Of a stretch of 39,234 nt of DNA, positions 1 to 9,127 are shown in pieces. The translations under genes were made by a program, and so were the position numbers. This DNA is from Bacteroidota bacterium. GTDB taxonomy: Bacteria > Bacteroidota > Bacteroidia > Bacteroidales > F082. Within the stretch, counting starts at the first letter, position 1, and every line of letters begins with the position of its first letter. The stretch spans positions 1-39,234 of the forward strand of contig NYYH01000075.1 in assembly GCA_002686705.1 (NCBI GenBank), given 5' to 3'. The notes under the pieces were generated by a model. It did not search any database, was not told the origin of the DNA, and worked only from the letters and a program-made list of their open reading frames with translations.

Positions 1-1342
1 TCATATCCATGTCAGGATATTTGTCAATAATTAGCCCACATTCGAGGCCTGCATGTATAGCAAGTACCTCAGGTTTTGAATTGAATAACTTAATGTACGA
101 TCTTTTGGTAATATTAACTATTGCAGAGTTTGGATTGGGTGTCCATCCAGGGTAACCATCAGATGTTTTTATTCTTGCACCGGCAAGCTTAAACACGCTT
201 CTTACCATATTAGTAATATCCTGTTTTTCAGATTCGACAGAACTTCTCTGATTAGTTGCAATAAGTATCTCATCTTTTAAAAATTTAACAGATGCAAGGT
301 TTGTTGAAGTTTCAACAAAGTTTTCAATACTTTGTGACATCGCAACCACACCATGTGGACATGCATAGATTGCATTTGTTAATGCATCAAATGAATCCTC
401 GTCAATAACTGCATCGGGTACAGGGACTTCCGAAATTGTAATTTCCATATTAGGCTCAGTGATACTAAACTCTGCTTTGCTCATTAATTTAAAATCAGCT
501 ACAGCTTTAACAATTTCGTTCTCTTTGTTTTTAGGTATTAGTACTATAGCATATGCTTCGCGAGCGATTGCATTTCGAAGATTTCCTCCATTAAAAGTGT
601 TTAACTTAATACCAAATTCATCCTTGTTGCACCAAAGAAATCTGTTTAATATTTTGTTTGCATTTGCTAGCCCTTTGTCAATCTCATCACCAGAGTGCCC
701 ACCTTTGAGCCCAGAAACCATTATTTTAAATGCTATGTGTCCACTCAGTGACTTTTCATAATCAAATGGAAGCCAAGCCTGAGTATCCTGACCACCGGCA
801 CACCCGATAAACAACTGACCTTCATCTTCCGAGTCGAGGTTAATAAGTATGTTGCTTTGTAAGAATCCTGGTTTCAGTTCAGCTGCCCCTGTCAAACCAG
901 ATTCCTCATCAACGGTAAATAAACATTCAAGTGGACCATGTTCAATGTCGTTTGATGCAAGTATTGCTAACTGAGTTGCAATACCAATTCCATCGTCTGC
1001 ACCAAGCGTTGTTTCATTGGCAGTAACCCAGCCATCTACAACTAATGCTTCAATTGGATCATTTTCAAAATCATGAATCTTATCACTATTTTTCTCACAA
1101 ACCATGTCAATATGGCTTTGAAGTACTACGGATTTTCTGTTTTCCATATTCTTGGTGGCAGGTTTTCTGATAAGAATATTTCCAACCTCATCTTGCAAAG
1201 TTTTCAGGTTGTGATCTTTCCCAAACTTTATTATGTATTTAATTATTTTTTCTTCTTTTTTTGAAGGCCTAGGTATCTCAAGTATTTCATTGAAATATTG
1301 CCATATAAGTGCTGGTTTTAGCTTTAGTAATGCCGTATTCAT
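1..1342 (-). CDS. pepD: Aminoacyl-histidine dipeptidase (PepD/PepV-like, M20), 3' end outside window
   Basis: Cytosolic di-zinc dipeptidase that hydrolyses Xaa-His and other dipeptides. I translated the minus strand from the ATG at 1342 and the frame stays open to the window edge, giving 447 codons. The M20 metal ligands are visible in order: SHIDM (H77, D79), GADDGIG (D116/D117), DEESG (E146/E147) and NLDSEDEG (D170). These are offset by about 3 from the E. coli PepD ligands. HAGLECG is also present near the visible C-terminus. Family members are about 485 residues, so roughly 40 residues, including the last metal-binding His region, lie beyond the edge. A TAnnTTTG box sits 22 nt upstream. 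The family assignment is firm; substrate preference cannot be read from the sequence. Confidence 0.93.
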   Translation of the reverse strand, partial: MNTALLKLKPALIWQYFNEILEIPRPSKKEEKIIKYIIKFGKDHNLKTLQDEVGNILIRKPATKNMENRKSVVLQSHIDMVCEKNSDKIHDFENDPIEALVVDGWVTANETTLGADDGIGIATQLAILASNDIEHGPLECLFTVDEESGLTGAAELKPGFLQSNILINLDSEDEGQLFIGCAGGQDTQAWLPFDYEKSLSGHIAFKIMVSGLKGGHSGDEIDKGLANANKILNRFLWCNKDEFGIKLNTFNGGNLRNAIAREAYAIVLIPKNKENEIVKAVADFKLMSKAEFSITEPNMEITISEVPVPDAVIDEDSFDALTNAIYACPHGVVAMSQSIENFVETSTNLASVKFLKDEILIATNQRSSVESEKQDITNMVRSVFKLAGARIKTSDGYPGWTPNPNSAIVNITKRSYIKLFNSKPEVLAIHAGLECGLIIDKYPDMDM

Positions 1343-1363
1343 TTATTTGTGAATTATTTTCAA

Positions 1364-1371
1364 CAAAAATA
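1364..1371 (-). promoter_or_regulatory. Bacteroidota -7 box for pepD
   Basis: TATTTTTG on the minus strand matches TAnnTTTG and lies 22 nt before the pepD ATG. No convincing TTG was found at the -33 position, so this rests on the -7 match alone. Confidence 0.4.
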
Positions 1372-1477
1372 TTAAAAATCGTAAAATCTGCTATATATAA
1401 TATTATTAAATGTTATTATATGTGCTGAATAAACGTTATAATATCTATTGATCTTAGAATTGTAGTTTATAACTTTT

Positions 1478-1485
1478 TATTTTTG
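1478..1485 (+). promoter_or_regulatory. Bacteroidota -7 box for the exported protein at 1495
   Basis: TATTTTTG fits TAnnTTTG. A TTG at 1460-1462 is a possible -33 element, but the 15-nt spacing is short compared with 19-20 nt elsewhere in the window. The ATG at 1495 would leave a leader of only a few nucleotides. Confidence 0.4.
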
Positions 1486-1494
1486 CCTGTAATT

Positions 1495-2997
1495 ATGAAA
1501 ATAAAAAACCAAATATTATTAGTTATTTTAGTAACATGCACAGTTACTGGCTTTTCTCAGCTTACCGTTCTTAATAATTATTTAATGCTTAATCAAAAAA
1601 CTGATGTTTATCCGGTAATATCCAATCCCAATGATGGTTTTCCAATGTTATTCATTTCTGGAAAGGAAATCAGAGTTTTCTATTTGACAGATGAATGTAA
1701 ATTTCAAAAAGAAATTCTTTTGAGAAAACCAACAAAGAACTCAAAACGGTATTTGGGAAGTTACATTGTAGATAGCAACCTAATTATTACATTTTCTAAT
1801 AAGAAACTCACATTTGTTTCTCAGCTCATTGTTAATTTGAGGACGGATGATTATTACGAAAGAACGAATAATTTAATAAGCGAAAATCAGAAATACCTTA
1901 CATCTTGGGAGAAAGATGAAAACCTAATAGTTCTAGGAATAGTGGAAAACACTAATAAATTGATTGTAAGTACTTTTAATGGATATGGTGATGCTTCGGT
2001 TAATGAGTATGACTTTGATGATTTGTACATAGACAGAATTATTACCAATTCCTCATTATATCATTTGTTTAATATTAATGAGGGAAAACTTCAAAAGATT
2101 GATTATACAATTCCTGTTAGTCTTGGTATTACCTCCGCAAGAAATAAATCATATTTAATTAATGATGAGATAATAATTACTATTGACCTTTTTGATAATG
2201 TGACATATTATTTAAACATTAATTTGTCTGATAATACTTACAAAATACATAGCTATAATTGCAATTTATCGGATTCGAGTAATTCGGCATCAACCAAACA
2301 TAATTCATTTATATACGATAATACAATCTTTCAATTAAGTATAAATAAATTTGAGGTAGGCTTAAAGGTGCAAAGCCTAAGTGACACAAACAGAGTTAGT
2401 TCCTATCATTCTTCCAATGTAAGAAATATAGATTTTACCAATTCGTCAATGATACTGAGAAACGAAAAGGAAGGTTTCTTATATGGTAACCCGGAAGAGA
2501 GGAATATAAAGAAAGCAAGGAAATTCTTAAGAATTATATCAAGAATGAAACCGGCTATCTCAGTTTTTAGAAAACATACAGATTTTCAAATCCTTATGGG
2601 AGGTGTTGTTGAAACTCAACAAGCAAAGGGAGTAATATCTGAAGCAATTATGGTGTCAGGTGGTGAAATGATTGTGGGTCCTGGAGGTAATCTAATTATG
2701 CCCGATCCAATTTATAATTTTCCGTCTAATTATAGTTTTTCTTCGTATTCCTCCCGAAAAGCGGCATATTTTTCGAGTGTTATTAATGCCACTACTTATA
2801 CTCACAATTATAAATCAATATCAAAATACACGTATGATTATATATTTGATTACGCAAACTATATGCCTGGTCGTTTTGGATTGGTAACCATCTTTAAGTT
2901 GAAAGGCGATTATTACCTGGGATATTATTCATATAGTAGCCATACATATAATATTGAGTGGTTTAAAAATATTGATGATCATGTAATACGGTTCTAA
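1495..2997 (+). CDS. Exported protein of unknown function (500 aa)
   Basis: I do not recognise this protein. The ATG at 1495 is preferred over an in-frame TTG at 1483. It gives a standard signal peptide: MKIK, a hydrophobic core, then about residue 18 GFSQ, so the mature chain probably starts near Q or L. The rest is a 480-residue Asn/Ser/Tyr-rich chain with alternating short hydrophobic stretches, as in beta-propeller or all-beta secreted proteins. No membrane segment, catalytic motif or C-terminal sorting domain was recognised. It stands alone between divergent pepD and the convergent rpe/thioesterase unit. A periplasmic or surface location is inferred from the signal peptide only. Confidence 0.75.
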   Translation: MKIKNQILLVILVTCTVTGFSQLTVLNNYLMLNQKTDVYPVISNPNDGFPMLFISGKEIRVFYLTDECKFQKEILLRKPTKNSKRYLGSYIVDSNLIITFSNKKLTFVSQLIVNLRTDDYYERTNNLISENQKYLTSWEKDENLIVLGIVENTNKLIVSTFNGYGDASVNEYDFDDLYIDRIITNSSLYHLFNINEGKLQKIDYTIPVSLGITSARNKSYLINDEIIITIDLFDNVTYYLNINLSDNTYKIHSYNCNLSDSSNSASTKHNSFIYDNTIFQLSINKFEVGLKVQSLSDTNRVSSYHSSNVRNIDFTNSSMILRNEKEGFLYGNPEERNIKKARKFLRIISRMKPAISVFRKHTDFQILMGGVVETQQAKGVISEAIMVSGGEMIVGPGGNLIMPDPIYNFPSNYSFSSYSSRKAAYFSSVINATTYTHNYKSISKYTYDYIFDYANYMPGRFGLVTIFKLKGDYYLGYYSYSSHTYNIEWFKNIDDHVIRF

Positions 2998-3049
2998 GTT
3001 GAGTAGAAGGGAAGTGATCAGAAGCAATTGTGGTAATATTTGTAAGGTT

Positions 3050-3565
3050 TTAATCCCAGGGTCTTAAATCATCAGCTTTTGCCCATGCTGCTACCCAATC
3101 CGGAACAGAATAACTTAAATCATCATATCCCATCGCTCGCAGTACTTCCATTGGATTTACAATACCTTTGTTAGATGTAACAGCCGCACGAATCAATGCT
3201 GCTGAGTGAATCTTTCCATGCCTTATAGTTTTTTGATGGAAGTAAAACCATTTTTCATCATATCCTACTACTTGGGAATGAAGCGTGTATTTTTGCATGA
3301 ATTTGAGTCTATGCCTGTAACGAACACTTGCACCTGCTATAGTAAAACTCCAGTTTTTTTGTTTTGCAACTGACAATAGGCCCGTTCTGATGGCTAGATC
3401 AAATCTTCCAAAATCCATCATTGTTAAGTGACGTCCATTATTTAGTTCCATAAAGGGGTCAACATCACTAAATAGTACGCGCATATTTACTACGCTTTCG
3501 TCTCCTATAGCAAGTTTACTTTTTCTTCTAGCAAAGAATTTTAACGTGCGTAAATAGGGGTACAT
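3050..3565 (-). CDS. Acyl-CoA thioesterase family protein (4HBT, Them6-like)
   Basis: A 171-residue hotdog-fold protein of the 4-hydroxybenzoyl-CoA thioesterase superfamily. The recognisable segment is SDVDPFMELNNGRHLTMMD (residues 33-51), the Asp/Asn-containing active-site helix region of the 4HBT_2/Them6 group. This is followed by a typical YRHRL strand and a VVGYDEKWFYF strand. Such proteins hydrolyse acyl-CoA thioesters, but the substrate is not predictable here. The start codon lies 3 nt after the rpe stop, so the two genes are almost certainly cotranscribed. No link to rpe function is evident. Confidence 0.8.
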   Translation of the reverse strand: MYPYLRTLKFFARRKSKLAIGDESVVNMRVLFSDVDPFMELNNGRHLTMMDFGRFDLAIRTGLLSVAKQKNWSFTIAGASVRYRHRLKFMQKYTLHSQVVGYDEKWFYFHQKTIRHGKIHSAALIRAAVTSNKGIVNPMEVLRAMGYDDLSYSVPDWVAAWAKADDLRPWD

Positions 3566-3568
3566 ATA

Positions 3569-4219
3569 TTACGCTTGTTTGAGTTTATGGATAGTGGAAA
3601 TTGGATCGGATGAACTAAATACTGTATTTCCTGCGACTAATACATCAGCACCTGTATTAATAAGTTTGGATGCATTTTCAAGATTAACTCCACCATCTAT
3701 TTCTATTAAGGATTTACTGTTTGTTTTTATTATTAAGTTTTTAAGTTTGCTTATTTTAATATATGTATTTTCAATAAACTTTTGACCACCAAATCCAGGA
3801 TTTACAGACATAAGTAGGACTAAGTCAACTTCGGATATAATATCTTCAAGTACATTAACAGACGTGTGTGGGTTAAGCACAACCCCAGCCTTCATTCCCT
3901 CTTCTTTTATTTCATTGATGCTCCTGTGTAAATGTGTACTTGCCTCATAATGAATAGTTAATATATCGGCACCAGCACTCTTAAAATCACTTATATATCT
4001 TTCTGGATGTACAATCATTAAATGTACATCGAGGGGCTTTTTTGCATTACTCTTGATTGTTTTTACTATCGGTAGTCCAAAACTTATATTAGGAACAAAA
4101 ACACCATCCATAATGTCTAAGTGGAACCAATCGGCATCGCTATTGTTTATCATCTCTACATCAGCCTTGAGTTGGCCGAAGTTTGCAGAAAGCATTGATG
4201 GTGCCACTAGATGATCCAT
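3569..4219 (-). CDS. rpe: Ribulose-phosphate 3-epimerase
   Basis: Interconverts ribulose-5-phosphate and xylulose-5-phosphate in the pentose phosphate pathway. The 216-residue length is normal for this TIM-barrel family. Visible motifs are SMLSANF (residues 8-14), HLDIMDG (33-39, metal His33 and catalytic Asp35), DVHLM (64-68, metal His66), MSVNPGFGGQ (137-146, phosphate-binding loop) and IDGGV (174-178, catalytic Asp175). The gene sits directly after the rpoD terminator and has its own -7 box at 4230-4237, so it can be transcribed apart from rpoD. The thioesterase gene follows 3 nt downstream. Confidence 0.97.
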   Translation of the reverse strand: MDHLVAPSMLSANFGQLKADVEMINNSDADWFHLDIMDGVFVPNISFGLPIVKTIKSNAKKPLDVHLMIVHPERYISDFKSAGADILTIHYEASTHLHRSINEIKEEGMKAGVVLNPHTSVNVLEDIISEVDLVLLMSVNPGFGGQKFIENTYIKISKLKNLIIKTNSKSLIEIDGGVNLENASKLINTGADVLVAGNTVFSSSDPISTIHKLKQA

Positions 4220-4229
4220 AGTTTTTTTG

Positions 4230-4237
4230 CAAATATA
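4230..4237 (-). promoter_or_regulatory. Bacteroidota -7 box for rpe, abutting the rpoD terminator T-tract
   Basis: TATATTTG on the minus strand fits TAnnTTTG and lies 10 nt before the rpe ATG. It begins at the last T of the rpoD terminator tail (4237-4243). A -33 TTG is not visible because the terminator stem occupies that position. Confidence 0.5.
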
Positions 4238-4267
4238 AAAAAAGCGTCAGCCTGAGGCGGACGCTTT
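4237..4267 (-). terminator. Rho-independent terminator of rpoD
   Basis: On the minus strand AAAGCGTC (4260-4267) pairs with GACGCTTT (4241-4248). The stem continues through an inner GCC/GGC pairing around a short loop and is followed by seven Ts (4237-4243). It lies immediately after the rpoD stop. Confidence 0.88.
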
Positions 4268-4273
4268 GAATCT

Positions 4274-5137
4274 TTATCCGAGATAAGATTTTAATATCTT
4301 ACTCCTTGAAGTATGCTTTAGTCTTCTTATAGCTTTTTCTTTTATTTGTCGTACTCGTTCCCTTGTAAGGTCGAACTTTTCACCTATTTCTTCAAGCGTC
4401 ATAGGGTGACCTTCGCCAAGTCCGAAATAAAGTTTAACAACATCGGCTTCACGTTGAGTTAAAGTTTGAACAGCACGATCGATTTCTTTTCGTAGCGATT
4501 CATACAATAAGCCTGTTTCAGGAGTTGGAGCTTCATCGCTACGAAGTACATCATACATTGTGTTATCTTCATCCTGAATTAAAGGTGCATCCATTGAAAC
4601 ATGTCGGCCAGCATTTCTTTGAGATTCCTTTACTTCGTTTTCAGTCATCTCCAGTTCGCCAGCAATCTCTTTTGAATTTGGTTCTCTTTCAAATGATTGT
4701 TCAAGCCTGGCAGAAGCTTTATTAATTTTATTTATGGAACCAATTTTGTTTAATGGTAGCCTTACAATTCTTGACTGCTCAGCAAGAGCCTGAAGAATTG
4801 ATTGCCTGATCCACCAAACTGCGTAGGAAATAAATTTAAATCCACGTGTTTCATCAAATCGTTGAGCAGCTTTTATTAGTCCTAAATTGCCTTCATTAAT
4901 TAAATCGGGTAATGTAAGGCCTTGATTTTGATATTGTTTAGAAACAGAAACCACAAAACGAAGGTTTGCTTTAGTTAATTTTTCAAGAGCAATTCGATCA
5001 CCCTGCTTAATTCTCCTTGCAAGTTCAACTTCCTGATCAGCAGTAATTAAATCAACCTTACCAATTTCTTGTAAATATTTATCAAGCGAGGCTGTTTCGC
5101 GATTTGTTACCTGCTTTGTGATTTTAAGTTGCCTCAT
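4274..5137 (-). CDS. rpoD: Primary RNA polymerase sigma factor (RpoD/SigA, short Bacteroidota form)
   Basis: Housekeeping sigma-70 factor, which in this phylum directs RNA polymerase to TTG/TAnnTTTG promoters. At 287 residues it lacks region 1.1, as is usual for Bacteroidota primary sigmas. Region 1.2 spans about 15-48. Region 2 spans 58-128, with [18 protein letters not shown] and the -10-recognition segment [12 protein letters not shown]. Region 3 follows, and region 4 has the helix-turn-helix [20 protein letters not shown] (from residue 247). It lies 64 nt downstream of pnp on the same strand, with only a weak hairpin between, so read-through from pnp is possible. It ends in a strong terminator. 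Confidence 0.97.
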   Translation of the reverse strand: MRQLKITKQVTNRETASLDKYLQEIGKVDLITADQEVELARRIKQGDRIALEKLTKANLRFVVSVSKQYQNQGLTLPDLINEGNLGLIKAAQRFDETRGFKFISYAVWWIRQSILQALAEQSRIVRLPLNKIGSINKINKASARLEQSFEREPNSKEIAGELEMTENEVKESQRNAGRHVSMDAPLIQDEDNTMYDVLRSDEAPTPETGLLYESLRKEIDRAVQTLTQREADVVKLYFGLGEGHPMTLEEIGEKFDLTRERVRQIKEKAIRRLKHTSRSKILKSYLG

Positions 5138-5178
5138 AATGTAATGACTTTTTTGCTAAATCTTATACGTTATTATTG

Positions 5179-5196
5179 TTCAAAGGTTACTTTGAA
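5179..5196 (-). terminator. Weak hairpin after pnp
   Basis: A 7-bp inverted repeat, TTCAAAG/CTTTGAA with a 4-nt loop, starts 5 nt after the pnp stop. No T-tract follows in the transcript, so it may be an attenuator or 3'-end stabiliser rather than a full terminator. Confidence 0.25.
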
Positions 5197-5201
5197 AAAC
5201 C

Positions 5202-7337
5202 TTAGCCTTTATCGGGTCTGTCAATAAGTGCTTTGCGCGAAAGTTTTAATTTTCCTGATCTTGGATCGATACCTATGAGCTTTACTTTTATTTTATCTCC
5301 CTGCTTTAGTACATCTTCAACATTCTCAATTCGTTTATGATCTATTTCAGAGATATGTAATAATCCATCTTTGCTAGGTAGTATCTCAACGAAAGCTCCA
5401 AAAGCGACAATGCTTTTAACAGTGCCAAGATAGGTTTTGTTTAACTCAGGCACTGCAGTTATACCGGCAATCCATTCTTTAGCTTCTTCAATTGAAGTTT
5501 TGTTATCTGCCATAACGTCAATAATACCTTTATTATCAGCTTCTTCTATTACAATTGTTGCTCCCGTAACATTTTGAATCTCCTGAATTACTTTTCCTCC
5601 AGGTCCAATAACTGCGCCAATAAATTCTTTATCGATAATCATCTTCTCAATTCTTGGAGCATTCTCTTTATAGTCTTCTCGAGGCTCTTTAATTGTTTTT
5701 GCCATCTCGCCAAGAATATGAATCCTTCCCTGACGTGCCTGCTCAAGCGCTTCCTCTAAAATAGAATGTGATAAACCATCAACTTTTATATCCATTTGAC
5801 AAGCCGTGATACCGTCAGCAGTACCTGTAACTTTAAAGTCCATATCGCCTAAGTGGTCTTCATCACCAAGTATATCAGATAGAACAACATATTTACCGGT
5901 TTTATTGTCTGAAATCAAGCCCATTGCAATACCTGCAACAGGTTTTGATATTTTAATTCCAGCATCCATTAGCGCTAAAGTTCCGCCACATACAGACGCC
6001 ATTGAAGAAGATCCATTTGATTCGAGAACATCTGAAACAATCCTAATAGTGTACGGATTATCTTCGTCGCTAGGGATAACAAATTTCAAAGCACGTTCTG
6101 CTAGGTTACCATGGCCAACTTCCCGTCTGCTTACGCCCATCATTCTTTTTACTTCACCTGTTGAGAATGGTGGAAAATTATAATGTAACATAAAACTACG
6201 ATTACCTGAAATTACAGCACCGTCAATTTTTTGCTCGTTTAATTTACTTCCAAGTGTTACAGTAACCAAAGCTTGTGTTTCACCACGAGTAAAAATAGCT
6301 GAACCGTGAGTAGAAGGTAGGTAATCAATTTCGGTCCATATAGGTCTTATCTCATTCATTTGTCTACCATCTAATCGGACATTTTTATTTAGCATAGCAT
6401 CGCGAACGGCTTCCTTTTCAACATCATGAAAATATCTTTTAACTAACTTTGTTACAACTTCTTTTTCTTCGTCACTAAAAGTATCAAGGAATTCATCGCG
6501 GACAGCTTTAAAAGCACTTGATCTTGCATGTTTGTCAGCATTTCCTTTAAGTGCTATTTCGAAACATTTTTTGTATGTTGCTTCTTTAACTTTTTCTTTT
6601 AATTCTTCATTGTTGTCTTCATGATTGTATTCTCTTTTAGCAGCTGATTCTTTAACCATTTCTGCTAAATCAATTTGTGCCTGGCATTGAATCTTAATAG
6701 CATCATGTGCAACCTGTATTCCTTCAAGCATTTCTGCTTCAGTTACTTCTTTCATTTCTCCCTCAACCATCATAATATTATCTATTGAGGCTGCTACTAT
6801 TAACTCAATATCAGCTTCTTCCAGTACGGAGATGGTAGGGTTTACAACAAACTCACCATTAATCCTTGCTACACGCACCTCTGAAATAGGACCATTAAAA
6901 GGAATGTCAGAAACAGTAAGTGCTGCAGAGGCTGCCAAAGCGGCCATTGCATCAGGAGCTACATCTTCCTCTACAGATAATAATGAGACAAGCATTTGAG
7001 TTTCTGCATGGAAATCATCTGGAAATAATGGACGTAGGGCACGATCGATTAATCGAGAAATAATAATCTCGTACTCAGATGGTCTTGCTTCGCGTTTAAA
7101 AAATCCTCCTGGAAATTTTCCAGCTGCAGCGTATTTTTCTTTATAGTCAACCGATAATGGCATAAAGTCAACATCTTCTCTTGCTTCAGATGCTGCGACT
7201 ACAGTTGCAAGGAGCATAGTTTTGCCCATTTTTACTACAACAGAACCATCAGCTTGTTTAGCAAGTTTTCCTGTTTCGAGAGTTATTGTTCTTCCATCTC
7301 CGAGATCGAATGATTTAGATATAGGGTTGATTGACAT
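5202..7337 (-). CDS. pnp: Polyribonucleotide nucleotidyltransferase (PNPase)
   Basis: Phosphorolytic 3'-5' exoribonuclease of the RNA-decay machinery. The 711-residue length matches the family. Two RNase PH-like domains flank an all-alpha linker; the second carries the FPPFSTGEV and [10 protein letters not shown] region. They are followed by a KH domain (about 563-625, with the GPGG loop in [16 protein letters not shown]) and an S1 domain (about 630-700, beginning [17 protein letters not shown]). The gene follows rpsO, the common bacterial order, but here a clear hairpin terminator separates them, so pnp expression depends on read-through or an unseen promoter at 7338-7378. Confidence 0.98.
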   Translation of the reverse strand: MSINPISKSFDLGDGRTITLETGKLAKQADGSVVVKMGKTMLLATVVAASEAREDVDFMPLSVDYKEKYAAAGKFPGGFFKREARPSEYEIIISRLIDRALRPLFPDDFHAETQMLVSLLSVEEDVAPDAMAALAASAALTVSDIPFNGPISEVRVARINGEFVVNPTISVLEEADIELIVAASIDNIMMVEGEMKEVTEAEMLEGIQVAHDAIKIQCQAQIDLAEMVKESAAKREYNHEDNNEELKEKVKEATYKKCFEIALKGNADKHARSSAFKAVRDEFLDTFSDEEKEVVTKLVKRYFHDVEKEAVRDAMLNKNVRLDGRQMNEIRPIWTEIDYLPSTHGSAIFTRGETQALVTVTLGSKLNEQKIDGAVISGNRSFMLHYNFPPFSTGEVKRMMGVSRREVGHGNLAERALKFVIPSDEDNPYTIRIVSDVLESNGSSSMASVCGGTLALMDAGIKISKPVAGIAMGLISDNKTGKYVVLSDILGDEDHLGDMDFKVTGTADGITACQMDIKVDGLSHSILEEALEQARQGRIHILGEMAKTIKEPREDYKENAPRIEKMIIDKEFIGAVIGPGGKVIQEIQNVTGATIVIEEADNKGIIDVMADNKTSIEEAKEWIAGITAVPELNKTYLGTVKSIVAFGAFVEILPSKDGLLHISEIDHKRIENVEDVLKQGDKIKVKLIGIDPRSGKLKLSRKALIDRPDKG

Positions 7338-7378
7338 AATATATTGTGTATTAATAATTTGTGTGATTGATAAAACAC

Positions 7379-7410
7379 AAAAAAAGGCAATCGGTAAATT
7401 GCCTTTTTTT
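7379..7410 (-). terminator. Rho-independent terminator of rpsO
   Basis: GGCAAT (7386-7391) pairs with ATTGCC (7398-7403) around a 6-nt loop, extended by A7 on one side and T7 on the other. On the minus strand this gives a GC stem plus a T-tract directly after rpsO. The symmetry means it could work in both directions. Confidence 0.88.
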
Positions 7411-7429
7411 GTACAAGTTATTTAAACTT

Positions 7430-7699
7430 TTATTTCCTTAGACTTAATTGCTTGATTATTAAACGATATCTTTCGATATCCTTCTCTTTTAAATAATCAA
7501 GAAGTTTTCTTCTTTTTCCAACCAGTCTGATTAGTGATCTTTGGGTAAACAAGTCTTTTTTGTTCTTTTTCAAATGACCCGTAAGGTGCTTAATTCTATA
7601 AGTGAATAAGGCAATCTGACCTTCTGCTGAACCAGTGTCAGTACTGCCTTTACCATATTTTTCAAAAATCTTGTTTTTCTCTTCAGTACTTAAATACAT
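7430..7699 (-). CDS. rpsO: 30S ribosomal protein S15
   Basis: Primary 16S rRNA-binding protein of the small-subunit platform. The 89 residues show the S15 signature: DTGSAEGQIALFTYRIKHLT (20-39), then HLKKNKKD, followed by RSLIRLVGKRRKLLDYLK. A good TTG-N20-TAnnTTTG promoter lies just upstream and a terminator just downstream, so it can be a monocistronic unit in front of pnp. Confidence 0.98.
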   Translation of the reverse strand: MYLSTEEKNKIFEKYGKGSTDTGSAEGQIALFTYRIKHLTGHLKKNKKDLFTQRSLIRLVGKRRKLLDYLKEKDIERYRLIIKQLSLRK

Positions 7700-7730
7700 A
7701 TGATATTTCTTTTACTCAAATTTTGGGCTG

Positions 7731-7761
7731 CAAAAATAGAAACTTTATTTAAAACAAGCAA
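7731..7761 (-). promoter_or_regulatory. Promoter of rpsO
   Basis: On the minus strand the -7 box TATTTTTG (7731-7738) has a TTG at 7759-7761, a 20-nt spacing. The secDF promoter shows nearly the same arrangement. The leader would be about 27 nt. Confidence 0.65.
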
Positions 7762-7845
7762 CCTTTTACTATTTTATTTTATATCGCAGAAATTCTATAA
7801 ATCGTCAATATATTTCTTATTTGGTTTTGGATATAAATTATTAAA

Positions 7846-9090
7846 CTAAAAGTTCCATTTTAAATCGAGAAAGAACATTTTCCCATAATCACCAAATTCT
7901 GTGAGTTTATCTCCAAAAAATAGCTGACCAATTAGCAATAAACTTATATTGTCGGTTAAACTAAAAGTTGTTGAAGGTCCAATGTATGCAGATTTATCAT
8001 ATGGATTAAACATTCCGGAGAGACTCACATTAATTAACGGTGTTGCCGGATAAGAAAGTTGACCAAAAATATCGAAACGTGAAGGTGTTAGGTTTTTTAC
8101 GTTGAGGCTGCTTGAAAACATCGTTGAAAAAGAACCTAATATCTCTGTATTGTTTTTATAGGCTTTGTCAGTAGATCCATTACTATTGTATATAACTGAT
8201 AAACTTGCCATTAATTGATTTTTGAAGATATAGTTTGCACTAATTGATGCTACAACAATGCCTGTAGTGTCAGTAAAATTGTCAATGTCTCTAAACCAGC
8301 TTGCTTCGCCTGTAAAACCTGCTCCTCCAATATTTCCTGCCCATCCCATCCCAGCTGTTATATCTGTTTGCATCATCCCACCAAAAAATTGAAAGTCATA
8401 ACTCCATTTGTTAAATTTATACATTGCAGCAGCTGTCAAGCTAAATTTCTTCTTCAGCGTCAACGAATCTATTACTTCTTGTCGGTAGTTTAATTTTCCG
8501 GCCAATTGTATAGATGAGAAATCGCCAGTGTAATATTCCAGTAATATTGCATCACTCCCAGGACGTTCTATATAATTGAAATCGAAATAGTTGAAAGCAT
8601 TGAAAATATCGTTTGGATTCCAAACCAGATTTGTACCCCAATTAATTCTTTGCCGCCCAATAGTCAGTTCAAATTTGTCCTGTGTCCATTTGAAGTTCAG
8701 CCTATCAAGGTTGGTATAAAGTACATTTGAGTTATCGCTGGAGATTTTCCATGTTAAATCAAGGTAGCCATCATCGTAAGTTACAAGTTTGGTATAATCA
8801 AAAAATTTGTTGTATTGAGCGACTAGTGGTCCAAAGGTGAAGTTGTTTCTTATTCCGGCATGAAATTCAAGTTTGTCAACAGGTGTCCACCAAATATTAA
8901 TTCGGTTATAAATTGTAGATTGATTTTGCCAATCATCGAACCCAAATGTTTGATACATATTACTCGGAATCCAAGTATTGTTTAAGTATTCAAAAAAACC
9001 TGTTGTACGGAGTTTTTTCTGTGCATTTGCATTGACTGAGAAAATCAATGTTATACATATTAAGAATATTATACTAATGATCTTTTTCAT
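7846..9090 (-). CDS. Outer-membrane beta-barrel protein of an envelope ABC system
   Basis: A 414-residue exported protein with an N-terminal signal peptide (residues 1-23, ending NANA before Q). The chain is rich in alternating aromatic/polar strands and ends in a terminal aromatic (DLKWNF), as in outer-membrane barrels. The central segment LTIGRQRINWGTNLVWNPND resembles DUF1302-type or other porin-like barrels, but I cannot assign a family with certainty. It is last in the minus-strand group after the LolD-like ATPase (37 nt apart). That suggests it is the outer-membrane partner for whatever the ABC transporter and LolA-like carrier move. The role is inferred from context. Confidence 0.7.
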   Translation of the reverse strand: MKKIISIIFLICITLIFSVNANAQKKLRTTGFFEYLNNTWIPSNMYQTFGFDDWQNQSTIYNRINIWWTPVDKLEFHAGIRNNFTFGPLVAQYNKFFDYTKLVTYDDGYLDLTWKISSDNSNVLYTNLDRLNFKWTQDKFELTIGRQRINWGTNLVWNPNDIFNAFNYFDFNYIERPGSDAILLEYYTGDFSSIQLAGKLNYRQEVIDSLTLKKKFSLTAAAMYKFNKWSYDFQFFGGMMQTDITAGMGWAGNIGGAGFTGEASWFRDIDNFTDTTGIVVASISANYIFKNQLMASLSVIYNSNGSTDKAYKNNTEILGSFSTMFSSSLNVKNLTPSRFDIFGQLSYPATPLINVSLSGMFNPYDKSAYIGPSTTFSLTDNISLLLIGQLFFGDKLTEFGDYGKMFFLDLKWNF

Positions 9091-9127
9091 TTAATTAGTA
9101 TATTTCATACAAAAGTCAATATGAATT

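Noticed and set aside
1073..1264. 63-codon plus-strand open frame
   Set aside because: It lies opposite the conserved catalytic region of pepD and ends in a Phe homopolymer tract from poly-T.
5574..6183. Plus-strand open frames opposite pnp, and similar ones opposite secDF, natAB, the GH65 fusion and others
   Set aside because: Each is antisense to a well-supported conserved gene and has no recognisable protein features.
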